DNA of 64,000 bases. It comes from Oscillospiraceae bacterium (GTDB taxonomy: Bacteria; Bacillota; Clostridia; Oscillospirales; SIG627). Each line of letters opens with the position of its first letter. Position 1 is the first letter of the stretch. The notes under the pieces are model-generated. The model saw nothing but the letters and a program-made list of their open reading frames with translations, ran no database searches and had not been told where the DNA came from. Shown piece by piece: positions 7,812-16,298 of this stretch. The stretch lies in NCBI GenBank assembly GCA_034925865.1, contig JAYFRN010000001.1, positions 84,395-148,394 on the forward strand, read 5' to 3'. Made by a program: the position numbers and the translations under genes.

Positions 7812-8833
7812 TACAATATCAATTCACGCTGTCCGCAGACTGTAATATCAGCGGACAGATTTTTTGTCACATAAACTGCTCCGTCAGCTCCGGCTCCGAT
7901 TAGAATAAAACTGAAATCGGCAAACGAAGCGGTAATTTCCTTCGCTTTATCAAGCCCCATCGCAAATAGCGCGGTGGAAAGTGCGTCGGCAGAGGCTCCT
8001 GCGTTTTCAATCGACAGAGGCGCGATAACTATAGCCGATCCTAAGTCGGTTTTTGCCGGATACCCGGTAAATGGATCAATTATATGATGATATGTTGTAC
8101 CGTTCAGAACAAAAAATCTCTCATATCCTCCTGAAACAGAGATGATTGTGTCTGAGCAATTCAATGTACATGCAACTGAACTCGTATCCGACGGATCGCG
8201 GATGCCGATTTTATAGCCTTTGCCCGAATTATTACCGAACGCGAGTATATTTCCTCCAAGTGAAACGAGGGCATTTTCTGCGGAAAATTCTTTTAATATC
8301 TCTGTAATAGAATCTGCCGTGTATCCTTTGGCGATCCCGCCGAGATCGATTTGAGTTGATTCTCCCAGATAAATGCGGTTGGTTTCGAGCGTAATATTGT
8401 TAAAAGAAGATTCGGAGAGAGCCCTTTGAATGGAATTATTATCCGGTAAAGATGGGTTTTCAGCTTTGAAATCCCAGAGAGCTGTGACTCCGCCGATCAA
8501 AGGATCGAAATAACCGTTTGTGGAATCACGCATATCCATTGAAAAGCGTATAAGAGACAAAAGTTCTTGGTTCGTCGAAACCTTTGCTTTATTAAGCTTG
8601 TACAGCTCGCTGTTCTGATCTGTTTTTGAAAACAAAAGCTCGATCCTTCCGGCTTCACCATCGAGCTTATCGCGTAATGCTTCGGTATTGTCACCATAAA
8701 GGGTATATGTGAAAATTGTGTCCATAAAAAATGAATTATAGATGTTTTTTGAGGGTTGCTGCGAACAGGATTGAAGCAGAACGGACAAAAACAGCATAAT
8801 AGTTGTAATAATAAACGTAAGCTTATGTTTCAT
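7808..8833 (-). CDS. apbE: FAD:protein FMN transferase lipoprotein (ApbE family)
   Basis: A 341-residue protein from the ATG at 8833, which gives a textbook lipoprotein signal (MKHKLTFII...LLQSC, lipid Cys23); a TTG nine codons further up (8860) is the alternative. ApbE motifs are visible: MDTIFTYTLYG at the start of the mature part, GYFDPLIGGVTALW, the flavin-site DLGGIAKGY, HHIIDPFTGYPA, and GASADALSTALFAMG. The enzyme links FMN covalently to threonine in target proteins outside the membrane. It is the last gene of an operon with a Gx transporter and a NusG domain II protein. Its stop codon lies in the terminal repeat of the adjacent MITE-like element. Confidence 0.92.
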   Translation of the reverse strand: MKHKLTFIITTIMLFLSVLLQSCSQQPSKNIYNSFFMDTIFTYTLYGDNTEALRDKLDGEAGRIELLFSKTDQNSELYKLNKAKVSTNQELLSLIRFSMDMRDSTNGYFDPLIGGVTALWDFKAENPSLPDNNSIQRALSESSFNNITLETNRIYLGESTQIDLGGIAKGYTADSITEILKEFSAENALVSLGGNILAFGNNSGKGYKIGIRDPSDTSSVACTLNCSDTIISVSGGYERFFVLNGTTYHHIIDPFTGYPAKTDLGSAIVIAPLSIENAGASADALSTALFAMGLDKAKEITASFADFSFILIGAGADGAVYVTKNLSADITVCGQRELILY

Positions 8834-8908
8834 AAATGTATACAGTTTATGGTCTTTCAATATTTACTGCTTGTGGCTCACATAAAAAACTGGTATTTAA
8901 TAGAAATT

Positions 8909-9445
8909 TTAATAATGATTGCTGTTTTTAACAATAGTCACTCCGGTAATCATATCAATGCGTTTGAATGTAAGAACTGAAATAATTCCGGTGACCAGTC
9001 CGGTAATGCCTGCAGCGGCGAACATGACAGGAAAATAATAAAAAACACCGGAGGAAAAACAGATTGCGGCTGATACTGTCTGACCGACGGTAAAGCCTGC
9101 CGAACCGCATATGCTTATCGTTGCCTCTGAAAAGCCGCGTTTTATCAGGATAAGCGAAACGGACATGAAGAATACCGCAAGAACGGCACCTGATAATGAT
9201 AGAAAAAAAGATACTGGATTTCCGAATATAATGAAAGTGATCGTACATCTGAGAACGGCCACGGCGAGCGCATCGGCAAACCGTTTCCTCGAAATCAGAT
9301 AAAGCGTTATTATATTGGCAAATCCGAGCTTTATCCCCGGTATTGGGATTATTGCAGATAATGAAAAAATGGCTTCTATATAGGAGATTATCAAACTAAT
9401 TGCCAGAAATGCGGCATCTGACACGATACGGCGTGTTTTATTCAT
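8909..9445 (-). CDS. Gx transporter family membrane protein (Hpre_diP_synt_I type)
   Basis: A 178-residue integral membrane protein with about five helices. It resembles the family once called heptaprenyl diphosphate synthase component I: the opening FLAISLIISYIEAIF, the conserved IPIPGIKLGFANIITLY, LRCTITFIIFG, and a Gly-rich SICGSAGFTVGQTVSA. The family is related to ECF-type S components. Genes of this family occur beside NusG domain II proteins and ApbE, including in flavin-based extracellular electron transfer loci of Listeria and Enterococcus (from memory). The gene starts 22 bases after the NusG-II gene and precedes apbE by 75 bases. Confidence 0.85.
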   Translation of the reverse strand: MNKTRRIVSDAAFLAISLIISYIEAIFSLSAIIPIPGIKLGFANIITLYLISRKRFADALAVAVLRCTITFIIFGNPVSFFLSLSGAVLAVFFMSVSLILIKRGFSEATISICGSAGFTVGQTVSAAICFSSGVFYYFPVMFAAAGITGLVTGIISVLTFKRIDMITGVTIVKNSNHY

Positions 9446-9467
9446 CTTATTGCCCTGAAAGCTGCGT

Positions 9468-9833
9468 TCATCCGGCTATTGCGTCTGAATCGTCACCGGT
9501 TGGATAGACTACTTTGACAACGAGGCGATTCGGAACGCATACTATGGTTTTCATAGGAGTGTTTGTCTTTCCGAAAGCTACACAGCATTTATCGGGGCAA
9601 TTAGAATATGCGACAAAAGCATATCCGTCGTCGACTCTGACGCAGAATGCGTTATCTGGCGAAATGTATTCAGAGTTTTCAGAAAGAAGGAGCTTTGAAA
9701 CGGTAACACCGTCACGGATAATCTCAGCATACGCGTCGGAATGAACCTCGAAAGGGAAAAAATATATTCCAAACGCTATACCTGCGGAAATTATCATATA
9801 AATCAAAAAAAAGAAAATGTCCTTTATTTTCAT
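9468..9833 (-). CDS. NusG domain II-containing extracytoplasmic protein
   Basis: A 121-residue protein: one N-terminal transmembrane or signal helix (about 5-26) followed by a NusG domain II-like module with the typical cysteine cluster (SNCPDKCCVAFGKT) and the closing IVCVPNRLVVKVV. Despite the name it is not a transcription factor; these proteins face outward and co-occur with Gx transporters and ApbE. GGTGAGG precedes the ATG. It is the first gene of the NusG-II / Gx / apbE operon and has a good promoter just upstream. Its precise role is not established. Confidence 0.85.
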   Translation of the reverse strand: MKIKDIFFFLIYMIISAGIAFGIYFFPFEVHSDAYAEIIRDGVTVSKLLLSENSEYISPDNAFCVRVDDGYAFVAYSNCPDKCCVAFGKTNTPMKTIVCVPNRLVVKVVYPTGDDSDAIAG

Positions 9834-9861
9834 TTTTTCCTCACCGTATTATATTGCGTAT

Positions 9862-9890
9862 ATTATATCAAATTTTACTGTTTTTTTCAA
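9862..9890 (-). promoter_or_regulatory. Promoter of the NusG-II / Gx / apbE operon
   Basis: On the minus strand, TTGAAA (complement of 9885-9890), a 17-bp spacer and TATAAT (complement of 9862-9867). The leader to the first ATG is only about 20-25 bases, so no structured regulatory leader is expected. Confidence 0.75.
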
Positions 9891-9960
9891 GATGATTAAG
9901 TAAAAAAGGCCTATTAGGATTAAAATACAGTCGATGCAAGGCTCTAAAATTAACAATGTA

Positions 9961-9989
9961 TTAACAAATGTCATATTAAAACGTATTAA
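9961..9989 (+). promoter_or_regulatory. Possible promoter of the surface-anchored hydrolase gene
   Basis: TTAACA (9961-9966), a 17-bp spacer, and TATTAA (9984-9989), about 45 bases before the ATG at 10035. The -10 is imperfect and the surroundings are AT-rich, so this is a tentative call. Confidence 0.4.
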
Positions 9990-10034
9990 AATTATAAAGT
10001 AAATTTAAATGGCTTTTGGAAAGGACAACTCTTT

Positions 10035-12920
10035 ATGAAAAAAAAGATTTTATGCATTCTTACAACGGTAGCCATGATATTGTCAATCATGTCTTCTTTT
10101 GTGAATAATGTACTTGCTGAAGACACCGCATCCAAAGAAAAAGTACTGTTTGACTTCAACTGCGATTCTTTAACCGGTTCGCCGTTCACTGTAAACGGGA
10201 ACACATATCCGGGATATTATATTCTGGATTCAAAAACCGGCGAAAAAGAAAATGTTGCCGCGGGGACGGTTTTATTAGGATGCGATGGCAAAGCGGAAGG
10301 ACAGGCCGCTCTTTACTATCCTCTTTCAATGACCGAAAAATCCTTCTGCCTCGAAATGGTAATGAATGTGGAAGGGCTGATGACTCCCGCCGCAAATGAT
10401 GCCTGGAGAGGCTTTTGCATCGACGCGCAGGTACCCGGCAGCAGAAATATATACATTGCCTTCAATAAAATGACTGAAGCTGATTCCAACGGAAAAAACG
10501 CATCGGTTACTGTTATGAAATCGGTACGTGATTCTTCAGGAGCTATGAAGAATGAAATAACTGTTCCTACAGACGGAAATTTTCATACATGGAAAATCGT
10601 GTTTGACGGAGAAAGCCGCATAAAAATATACATAGACAATCAGCTGCAGGCGTACTTTACAGATATATCGCTGAACATAAACGCGGATAAACCTTATATG
10701 AACATCTGCAATTCCACATACAATATCGGAAGCGGTGCCAACCGTATTGTTATTGACAATATAAAACTCACGGAAGGAATTGAATTTGACAATCTGCTTA
10801 TAAGTGATGTTAAAGAGGCCGATAACTCCTCCGCAAAATCATATACTTTAATGACTTCCGTGAATACTGTCGCGGAAACTTCAGAAATAGGTATTACAAT
10901 CAGAAGCAAGTCTGACAAGAAAAATGTCGTAACCGCTTCATACAAGCCGACCGATGTAAAATCAAGCTATACATTTGAAAACATTCCGTTTACCGGTCTT
11001 TGTGATGTTACCGTCTCAATGAAAGATGCGGAAGCGATGGCGGTGGATTATTCATTTATAACATATATATATTCGGATATTATGGATGCGGACGCTCATC
11101 AGGAAATAGACGACTCGGTTCCTGACAAAGCGTATTACTTTAATAATTTATATAAAACCTTTATCCCTGAGGGTTCAAAGTGGAAAGTCGGTTACACAGT
11201 CGACGACGCCACAGGGAAAAACGGATCATATCTCCAGTGCTCCGGTTCATCCGAAATAAATACAGTTATAATACCAGTAAAACTAAAGGGAAAATTTGCG
11301 GTATATATCGGCTATGTCAAGGGGGCAAAATCCTTTAATGTCAACGGTAAAGATGTGTTCATTACCTATACATCCGATATCGGAACGGATATATACGAAA
11401 AATTCGCCATAGCCGGTGATTTTACAAATACGGATAATTATCTTGACAGCTATATTAAGTTGTCAAATACCAAAGGAAACGATGTTAAAATAGCATATAT
11501 AAAATTCGTTTCCTTATCAGATGAAAAATTTGCGGAATATACCGCCGTTGACGAATCTGCAAAGCTGATGATAGACGACGACGGATTCTCGGCGTTTTTC
11601 AGCGGCAGATATCCTACAGTTGATCTTATGAACCAAAGAGTTATCGGAGAATTGGCGACGACGGCAAAAATAAGACAGTTCAACTGGTGTACACTTGTTA
11701 CGTCAAGATTGAATTATAACAGCGATGTATATAAAAAATATGTCGAGGAAAGACTGACCGAGCTTGGAATTGACAAATCGAAATGGCCTTTTGATTTTCT
11801 TGACAATGTTAATAAGAGCGGAGTAAAGTGTAATTTCGAATCTGCAATGCGCGACGGAGATAAGCTTGCTTTTGAGCAGATAAGAAAAATTAATGAAACT
11901 GGTTTCCCGCATGAAATACTCGCCGCATACGCAAAAGAAAATAATTTCGGAGAAGTGTATGCCTCTTTGAGAATGGCAGCTTTTTACGATGAAACAAACG
12001 GTTATCTTGACGGTTCGCTTTATTATCTGTATCCGGAATGGAAACAATCAGGAGCCGTTCCATTGAGCTTTAAGAATGAAAAATACCGCGAATATATTCA
12101 CGATATCCTTATTGAAATGGCCTCTGACAATGATGTCGCCGGTGTCACACTTGATTTCGGAAGGTATCCTTATGTGTTCGGAAATGAATTGAGCGACGTG
12201 AAGGAAAGAACGTCTATCATGAACGACTTCATGAAGAAGCTGAACGAGGATATGCCTGAAGGCAAAAAGATTAATGTACGCGTGCTCGTTCCCACATCGG
12301 AAAGAGCGACTGCATACGGCCTTGATTATGTCACATGGGTAAAGCAGGGTTATATTGACAGGCTCATAACAACCGAGCAAAGCTATGAAAGCTTCTATTC
12401 ATTCAAGGAATTTGTTCAGTTGTGTGAAAATTATGACTGCGAATATTATCTTGGCATAACAGCCGATCTGTCCGGTTCAGATATGACCAAGGAGCAGGAG
12501 GCTCTTGCAAAGCTTGGTTTATGGAAATCAACGAACCAGTATATGACTACAACGTCATATCTGCTTCGTGCTTATGATGGCTATATGGGCGGAGCCGACG
12601 GTATATTCATTTTCAACGGCATTTCCTGCGATGAGGTCGGCGGAATCGACCCGAAATATTCATATATAAACAACAAGACGGAAATAATAAAGTGGCATGA
12701 ATTCGAGTATCCGGCGTATTTTGAACATTCAATTCTTAATATTTCAAAAACAACTCCGGATGAATATAAGGATTATGTTGCCCAGGAAGTAAAAGCCGAC
12801 GGTAACAAAACAGATAATAATGCTCCGGCAAATAATGTAATATGGATAATTGCGGGTGCGGCGGCGGTGATAATAGCCGCGGCTGTAATAATAATCATAA
12901 CAAAGAAAAAGAAAGCATAA
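10035..12920 (+). CDS. Surface-anchored protein: LamG-like domain plus putative TIM-barrel hydrolase domain
   Basis: A 961-residue protein. A signal peptide covers residues 1 to about 29. A LamG/concanavalin-like sandwich follows (about 35-245; DGNFHTWKIVFDGESRIKIY is characteristic), then a beta-rich stretch (about 250-390). A long domain of about 390-905 looks like a TIM-barrel glycoside hydrolase of the GHL10 type (MIDDDGFSAFF, LRMAAFYDE, GVTLDFGRYPYVFG, RVLVPTSER, ADGIFIFNGIS). The C-terminus is a transmembrane helix (about 934-955) with a KKKKA tail, an alternative to LPXTG anchoring. GGAAAGG lies 10 bases upstream of the ATG. The next gene encodes a soluble paralogue of the 390-905 part. 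The catalytic residues and substrate are not known. Confidence 0.7.
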   Translation: MKKKILCILTTVAMILSIMSSFVNNVLAEDTASKEKVLFDFNCDSLTGSPFTVNGNTYPGYYILDSKTGEKENVAAGTVLLGCDGKAEGQAALYYPLSMTEKSFCLEMVMNVEGLMTPAANDAWRGFCIDAQVPGSRNIYIAFNKMTEADSNGKNASVTVMKSVRDSSGAMKNEITVPTDGNFHTWKIVFDGESRIKIYIDNQLQAYFTDISLNINADKPYMNICNSTYNIGSGANRIVIDNIKLTEGIEFDNLLISDVKEADNSSAKSYTLMTSVNTVAETSEIGITIRSKSDKKNVVTASYKPTDVKSSYTFENIPFTGLCDVTVSMKDAEAMAVDYSFITYIYSDIMDADAHQEIDDSVPDKAYYFNNLYKTFIPEGSKWKVGYTVDDATGKNGSYLQCSGSSEINTVIIPVKLKGKFAVYIGYVKGAKSFNVNGKDVFITYTSDIGTDIYEKFAIAGDFTNTDNYLDSYIKLSNTKGNDVKIAYIKFVSLSDEKFAEYTAVDESAKLMIDDDGFSAFFSGRYPTVDLMNQRVIGELATTAKIRQFNWCTLVTSRLNYNSDVYKKYVEERLTELGIDKSKWPFDFLDNVNKSGVKCNFESAMRDGDKLAFEQIRKINETGFPHEILAAYAKENNFGEVYASLRMAAFYDETNGYLDGSLYYLYPEWKQSGAVPLSFKNEKYREYIHDILIEMASDNDVAGVTLDFGRYPYVFGNELSDVKERTSIMNDFMKKLNEDMPEGKKINVRVLVPTSERATAYGLDYVTWVKQGYIDRLITTEQSYESFYSFKEFVQLCENYDCEYYLGITADLSGSDMTKEQEALAKLGLWKSTNQYMTTTSYLLRAYDGYMGGADGIFIFNGISCDEVGGIDPKYSYINNKTEIIKWHEFEYPAYFEHSILNISKTTPDEYKDYVAQEVKADGNKTDNNAPANNVIWIIAGAAAVIIAAAVIIIITKKKKA

Positions 12921-12960
12921 GCATAAAAATCTATGTAACAATGAAACGGATTCATAATGA

Positions 12961-13015
12961 AACGGATTCATATCGAGTTAGTAATATTGCGGAGCAAAAT
13001 GCGTATGAATCCGTT
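12961..13015. promoter_or_regulatory. 12-bp inverted repeat between the paralogous hydrolase genes
   Basis: AACGGATTCATA (12961-12972) and TATGAATCCGTT (13004-13015) are perfect inverted copies around a 31-base loop. A further direct copy of ATGAAACGGATTCATAATG begins at 12941. There is no T-run, so this could be an operator or a processing hairpin and is unlikely to be a terminator. Confidence 0.45.
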
Positions 13016-13040
13016 CGCTTTAGAAAGGTATGCGATTAAG

Positions 13041-14633
13041 ATGATCAACAATACAAATGATAATATAACAATAAATGATTTTGCCGGCGAAGGTAAAAAA
13101 GAAAAAGTAAGTTTTAAAATAGCCGATTCAGATAAAATACATGAATATACGGTTATAAGCGGCAGCGTTTCATGCGTTTTGGATATTCCCGTAAAAGGCG
13201 CGTTCGCGCTGTACGCGGGTGTTATTTCCGGAACAAAGAGTTTTTCGGTTTGCGGCAAAAAAGTATTTGTTTCTTATCTTGATGAGGATCAAACTGCATA
13301 TAAGGAGCTGTTTTGCTTCGCCGGAGAATTTGACGAAAATAAAATCACCGTCTGCTCTGAAGAAAAGGCATATATCGTTTTTCTGCGTTTTGAACCGATA
13401 GACGCGGAAAAGCTCGCGATTTGGAATTCATCTGAAGATAAAGCAAATCTTATGATTGACAATGACGGTTATTCCGATTTTTTTGCCGGCTCGTTTCCGG
13501 ACGGTGAAAGTCTTTGCAATAAAGTGGTAAAAAAATATTACGATGCCGCAGGGATAAAACAGTTTAATTTCAACACTCTTGTCACTGCTCAGCAAAACTT
13601 TATGAGCGGCGTCACTCAGAAGTATATAGACACAGAATATGACAGACTGGGTGTTCCGAAAGAAAATCGGCCGAAGGATCAGTTTGAGGTTTGCGGACCG
13701 GACGCAAAGCCGATTGATTTTGAGAAAGGGACCAGAGACGGGGACAAGCTGGCCTTTGAACATATAAGATCCATATCAAAATGCGAAGGCGCACCTCATG
13801 CCATTCTTGCCGAATATGCATCCGGGATCGGTGCGGAGCTTTTTGTGTCACTTCGCATGTCCGCATATTATTCACATACATACGGGTTTTTAAACGGAAC
13901 GCTGTATTATCTGCATCCGGAATGGAGACAGCCTGATTCATACGAAATGAGCTTTATACATCCGGAATACAGACAGTATATTAAAGAGCTTCTGCTTGAA
14001 ATTGCATCAGTGCCGGCGGCAAAGGGAATCATACTTGATTTTACCCGATATCCGTATATATTCGGAAAAGAGCTCGAAGATATAGAGGAAAGAAAGCGTA
14101 TTGCCCTCGGATTCATGCGTGAATTGCGCAGTGAATTACCGAAGGATAAAAAGCTTGCGATTAGGATTATTGTTCCGTCAGAAGAGAAAGCGGAAAGCTA
14201 TGGCATTGATTATAAAACGTGGATAAAGCTCGGCCTTGTCGATCGCCTTATAACAAACGTTCAAAGCTATGAAAATTTTTATGATTTTTCAAAATATGTT
14301 GCTTTATGCAAGGAGGCGGGAATAGAGTATTATCTCGGAATAACCGCTGATCTTTCGGGCGATGATATGACAAAAGAGCAGGAAGCGCTTTTGAAAAAAG
14401 GTCTTTGGAAGCCGGATAATACATATGTCACCACTCTGCAATTTCTCATAAGAGGTTATGAAGGTTATATGGGCGGAGCGGACGGGATATATATTTTCAA
14501 CGGCATCTCTCAGAGCGAGGTAGGAGGAATATCTCCTAAATATGGGTATCTTAACAATAAAACGGAAATCATAAAATGGCATGAATTTGAATACTCACAT
14601 CTTGAAGCTGATAAGACAATAGAAAAAATATAA
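13041..14633 (+). CDS. Soluble paralogue of the upstream putative TIM-barrel hydrolase
   Basis: A 530-residue protein from the ATG at 13041, preceded by GAAAGG at 13023-13028; an in-frame ATG at 12957 would add 28 poorly conserved residues. There is no signal peptide, LamG domain or membrane anchor. The whole protein aligns with residues of about 390-905 of the preceding gene: LMIDNDGYSDFFAG against LMIDDDGFSAFFSG, TADLSGDDMTKEQEAL against TADLSGSDMTKEQEAL, YMGGADGIYIFNGIS, and NNKTEIIKWHEFEY. A tandem duplication followed by loss of secretion signals is the simplest reading. It may act on an imported oligosaccharide, but this is inference. Confidence 0.7.
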   Translation: MINNTNDNITINDFAGEGKKEKVSFKIADSDKIHEYTVISGSVSCVLDIPVKGAFALYAGVISGTKSFSVCGKKVFVSYLDEDQTAYKELFCFAGEFDENKITVCSEEKAYIVFLRFEPIDAEKLAIWNSSEDKANLMIDNDGYSDFFAGSFPDGESLCNKVVKKYYDAAGIKQFNFNTLVTAQQNFMSGVTQKYIDTEYDRLGVPKENRPKDQFEVCGPDAKPIDFEKGTRDGDKLAFEHIRSISKCEGAPHAILAEYASGIGAELFVSLRMSAYYSHTYGFLNGTLYYLHPEWRQPDSYEMSFIHPEYRQYIKELLLEIASVPAAKGIILDFTRYPYIFGKELEDIEERKRIALGFMRELRSELPKDKKLAIRIIVPSEEKAESYGIDYKTWIKLGLVDRLITNVQSYENFYDFSKYVALCKEAGIEYYLGITADLSGDDMTKEQEALLKKGLWKPDNTYVTTLQFLIRGYEGYMGGADGIYIFNGISQSEVGGISPKYGYLNNKTEIIKWHEFEYSHLEADKTIEKI

Positions 14634-14639
14634 ATTGCG

Positions 14640-14657
14640 GCGCCGGTATCCCGGCGC
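14640..14657 (+). terminator. Terminator after the tandem hydrolase genes
   Basis: A perfect 7-bp GC-rich stem, GCGCCGG (14640-14646) and CCGGCGC (14651-14657), with a 4-base loop, begins 7 bases after the stop codon and is followed by TGAATTATTG. The T-tract is weak. Confidence 0.6.
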
Positions 14658-14660
14658 TGA

Positions 14661-14732
14661 ATTATTGAAGAAGAAATAAGTAATCGCTTAATATAAGAAA
14701 AACTTTGGTATATGAGCTTTTCTCATAAATTA
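14661..14732 (+). repeat. Interspersed hairpin repeat, copy A
   Basis: A diverged copy of the window's intergenic repeat: ATAAGTAATCGCTTA, then AGAAAA...CTTTGGTATATGAGC...TTTTCT, a 6-bp stem around the conserved core. It lies between the hydrolase terminator and the metY promoter, in the forward orientation. Confidence 0.5.
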
Positions 14733-14792
14733 AGAGTCATATTGTCTGGACATACAGACTTCCAGGTCGATATGATATTGCAAACAAAAGTC

Positions 14793-14821
14793 TTGTATTC
14801 GATTTTACAATATGATATAAT
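14793..14821 (+). promoter_or_regulatory. Promoter of metY
   Basis: TTGTAT (14793-14798), a 17-bp spacer and a perfect TATAAT (14816-14821). The resulting leader is about 100 bases. I checked it for the SAM-I, SAM-II and T-box conserved cores and recognise none. Confidence 0.75.
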
Positions 14822-14926
14822 GAATCGAATATTTGATTTTTCGGACATTTTCGTCTGCTGGATGTCATATAACGTGTCAGCCGCTGAAAGCCCGGAAATA
14901 ATGAAAGGCAAAAGGCATATATATAG

Positions 14927-16222
14927 ATGAATTCATACCATATCAGTACAAAATGCATTCAGGAAGGCTATAAGCCGAAAAACGGCGAACCGCGCGTTAT
15001 GCCGTTATTTCAATCTACTACATACAAATATGATTCTTCGGATCATCTCGGAAAGCTTTTCGACCTTGCCGAACCGGGTCATATGTACTCCAGAATATCA
15101 AATCCGACAAATGAATGTGTGGAAGGAAAAATAAATGCTCTGGAGGGCGGTGTAGGTGCATTATTGACTAGCTCCGGACAGGCCGCCATTCTTATAACGA
15201 TTTTAAATCTCTGCAAAAACGGACAGAATTTTCTCGCTTCATCGGCAATTTACGGCGGCACAATTACTCTCATGTCAGCGGAATTGAACCGCATGGGCAT
15301 TGAAGTCCGGTATTTCAATCAAAACGAAACAGATGAACAAATACAAGCAAGAATTGACGAAAATACGCGTTTGGTATACGGAGAAACAATAGCGAATCCC
15401 GCTCTCGAAATATATGATATCGAGAGATTTGTTCTTCTTGCGCATAAAAACCGGATTCCGCTCTGCGTAGACAATACTTTTGCGACCCCGTATCTTTGCC
15501 GTCCGTTTGAATACGGATGTGATATAATAGTGCATTCTACGACAAAATATATGGACGGTCATGCTTCCCAAATAGGCGGAGTAATTATTGACAGCGGCCG
15601 CTTTGATTATAAAAACGGAAAATTTCCGGAATTCACCTGTCCGAACGAATCATATCACGGCGTTGTATTCGCCGAACAATTCGGCAACGCCGCCTTTATC
15701 GCAAAAGCCCGTACGCTGCTTATGCGTGATCTGGGCTCTACCGCATCGCCTTTCAATTCATACCTTGTCAATATGGGGCTTGAAACACTTCCTCTCCGTA
15801 TGGAGCGCCATTGTTCAAACGCGATGAAGGTTGCTCAATATCTTTCAAATAGAACAGATAAAATATCACGCGTCATATATCCGGGTCTTGAATCTGATCC
15901 CAACCATGCGCTTGCCGTCAAATATCTTCATAATGAGGACGGAAAATTCATCGGATCATGCGGAGTAATTTCGTTTGAAGTTAAAGGCGGCAGACCGGCC
16001 GCGGTTAAATTCATGGATTCGCTTAAGCTTGCCGCTATAGTTGTTCATGTCGCCGACAGCAGAACCAGCGTACTTCATCCCGCGAGCACGACACATCGTC
16101 AGTTAACAGATGAACAGCTTGTCGCATGCGGAATTACGAGCGGCATGATAAGGTTCTCGGTAGGTATTGAGCATTCTGACGATATTATAGAAGATATCAG
16201 ACAGGCTCTCGATAAAATATAA
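14927..16222 (+). CDS. metY: O-acetylhomoserine sulfhydrylase (Cys/Met metabolism PLP enzyme)
   Basis: A 431-residue protein of normal length for MetY. Cys/Met PLP-family features are in order: FQSTTYKYDSS, YSRISNPTNECVEGKINALE, GGVGALLTSSGQAAI (cofactor phosphate site), LVYGETIANPALEIYDIE, VDNTFATPYLCRPFEYG, the Schiff-base lysine in HSTTKYMDGH (Lys207), and the late SDSRTSVLHP-like VADSRTSVLHPASTTH. The enzyme makes homocysteine from O-acetylhomoserine and sulfide. It is monocistronic with its own promoter and a strong terminator. No other methionine genes are nearby. Confidence 0.93.
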   Translation: MNSYHISTKCIQEGYKPKNGEPRVMPLFQSTTYKYDSSDHLGKLFDLAEPGHMYSRISNPTNECVEGKINALEGGVGALLTSSGQAAILITILNLCKNGQNFLASSAIYGGTITLMSAELNRMGIEVRYFNQNETDEQIQARIDENTRLVYGETIANPALEIYDIERFVLLAHKNRIPLCVDNTFATPYLCRPFEYGCDIIVHSTTKYMDGHASQIGGVIIDSGRFDYKNGKFPEFTCPNESYHGVVFAEQFGNAAFIAKARTLLMRDLGSTASPFNSYLVNMGLETLPLRMERHCSNAMKVAQYLSNRTDKISRVIYPGLESDPNHALAVKYLHNEDGKFIGSCGVISFEVKGGRPAAVKFMDSLKLAAIVVHVADSRTSVLHPASTTHRQLTDEQLVACGITSGMIRFSVGIEHSDDIIEDIRQALDKI

Positions 16223-16229
16223 TGAAATA

Positions 16230-16257
16230 ATCAAGACAGGCTTTTGCCTGTCTTGAT
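16230..16257. terminator. Bidirectional terminator between metY and the ROK gene
   Basis: A perfect 12-bp stem, ATCAAGACAGGC (16230-16241) and GCCTGTCTTGAT (16246-16257), with a TTTT loop, lies between convergent genes. On the minus strand it is followed by TATTTCATTATATTTTA. It probably serves both metY and the ROK gene. Confidence 0.8.
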
Positions 16258-16298
16258 AAAGTACATTCTATAAGTTTACGTATCCAGATTATATGATT

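Noticed and set aside
9468-9833. Transcription elongation factor NusG
   Set aside because: Only domain II is present, behind a membrane helix, with a cysteine cluster typical of the extracytoplasmic family.
12744-12971. Minus-strand hydrophobic open frames opposite the C-terminal anchor of the surface protein
   Set aside because: They are complements of the Ala/Ile-rich transmembrane coding sequence and have no start signals.
14822-14926. Possible SAM riboswitch in the metY leader
   Set aside because: The leader is only about 100 bases and none of the conserved SAM-I or SAM-II core sequences or a following terminator hairpin is present.
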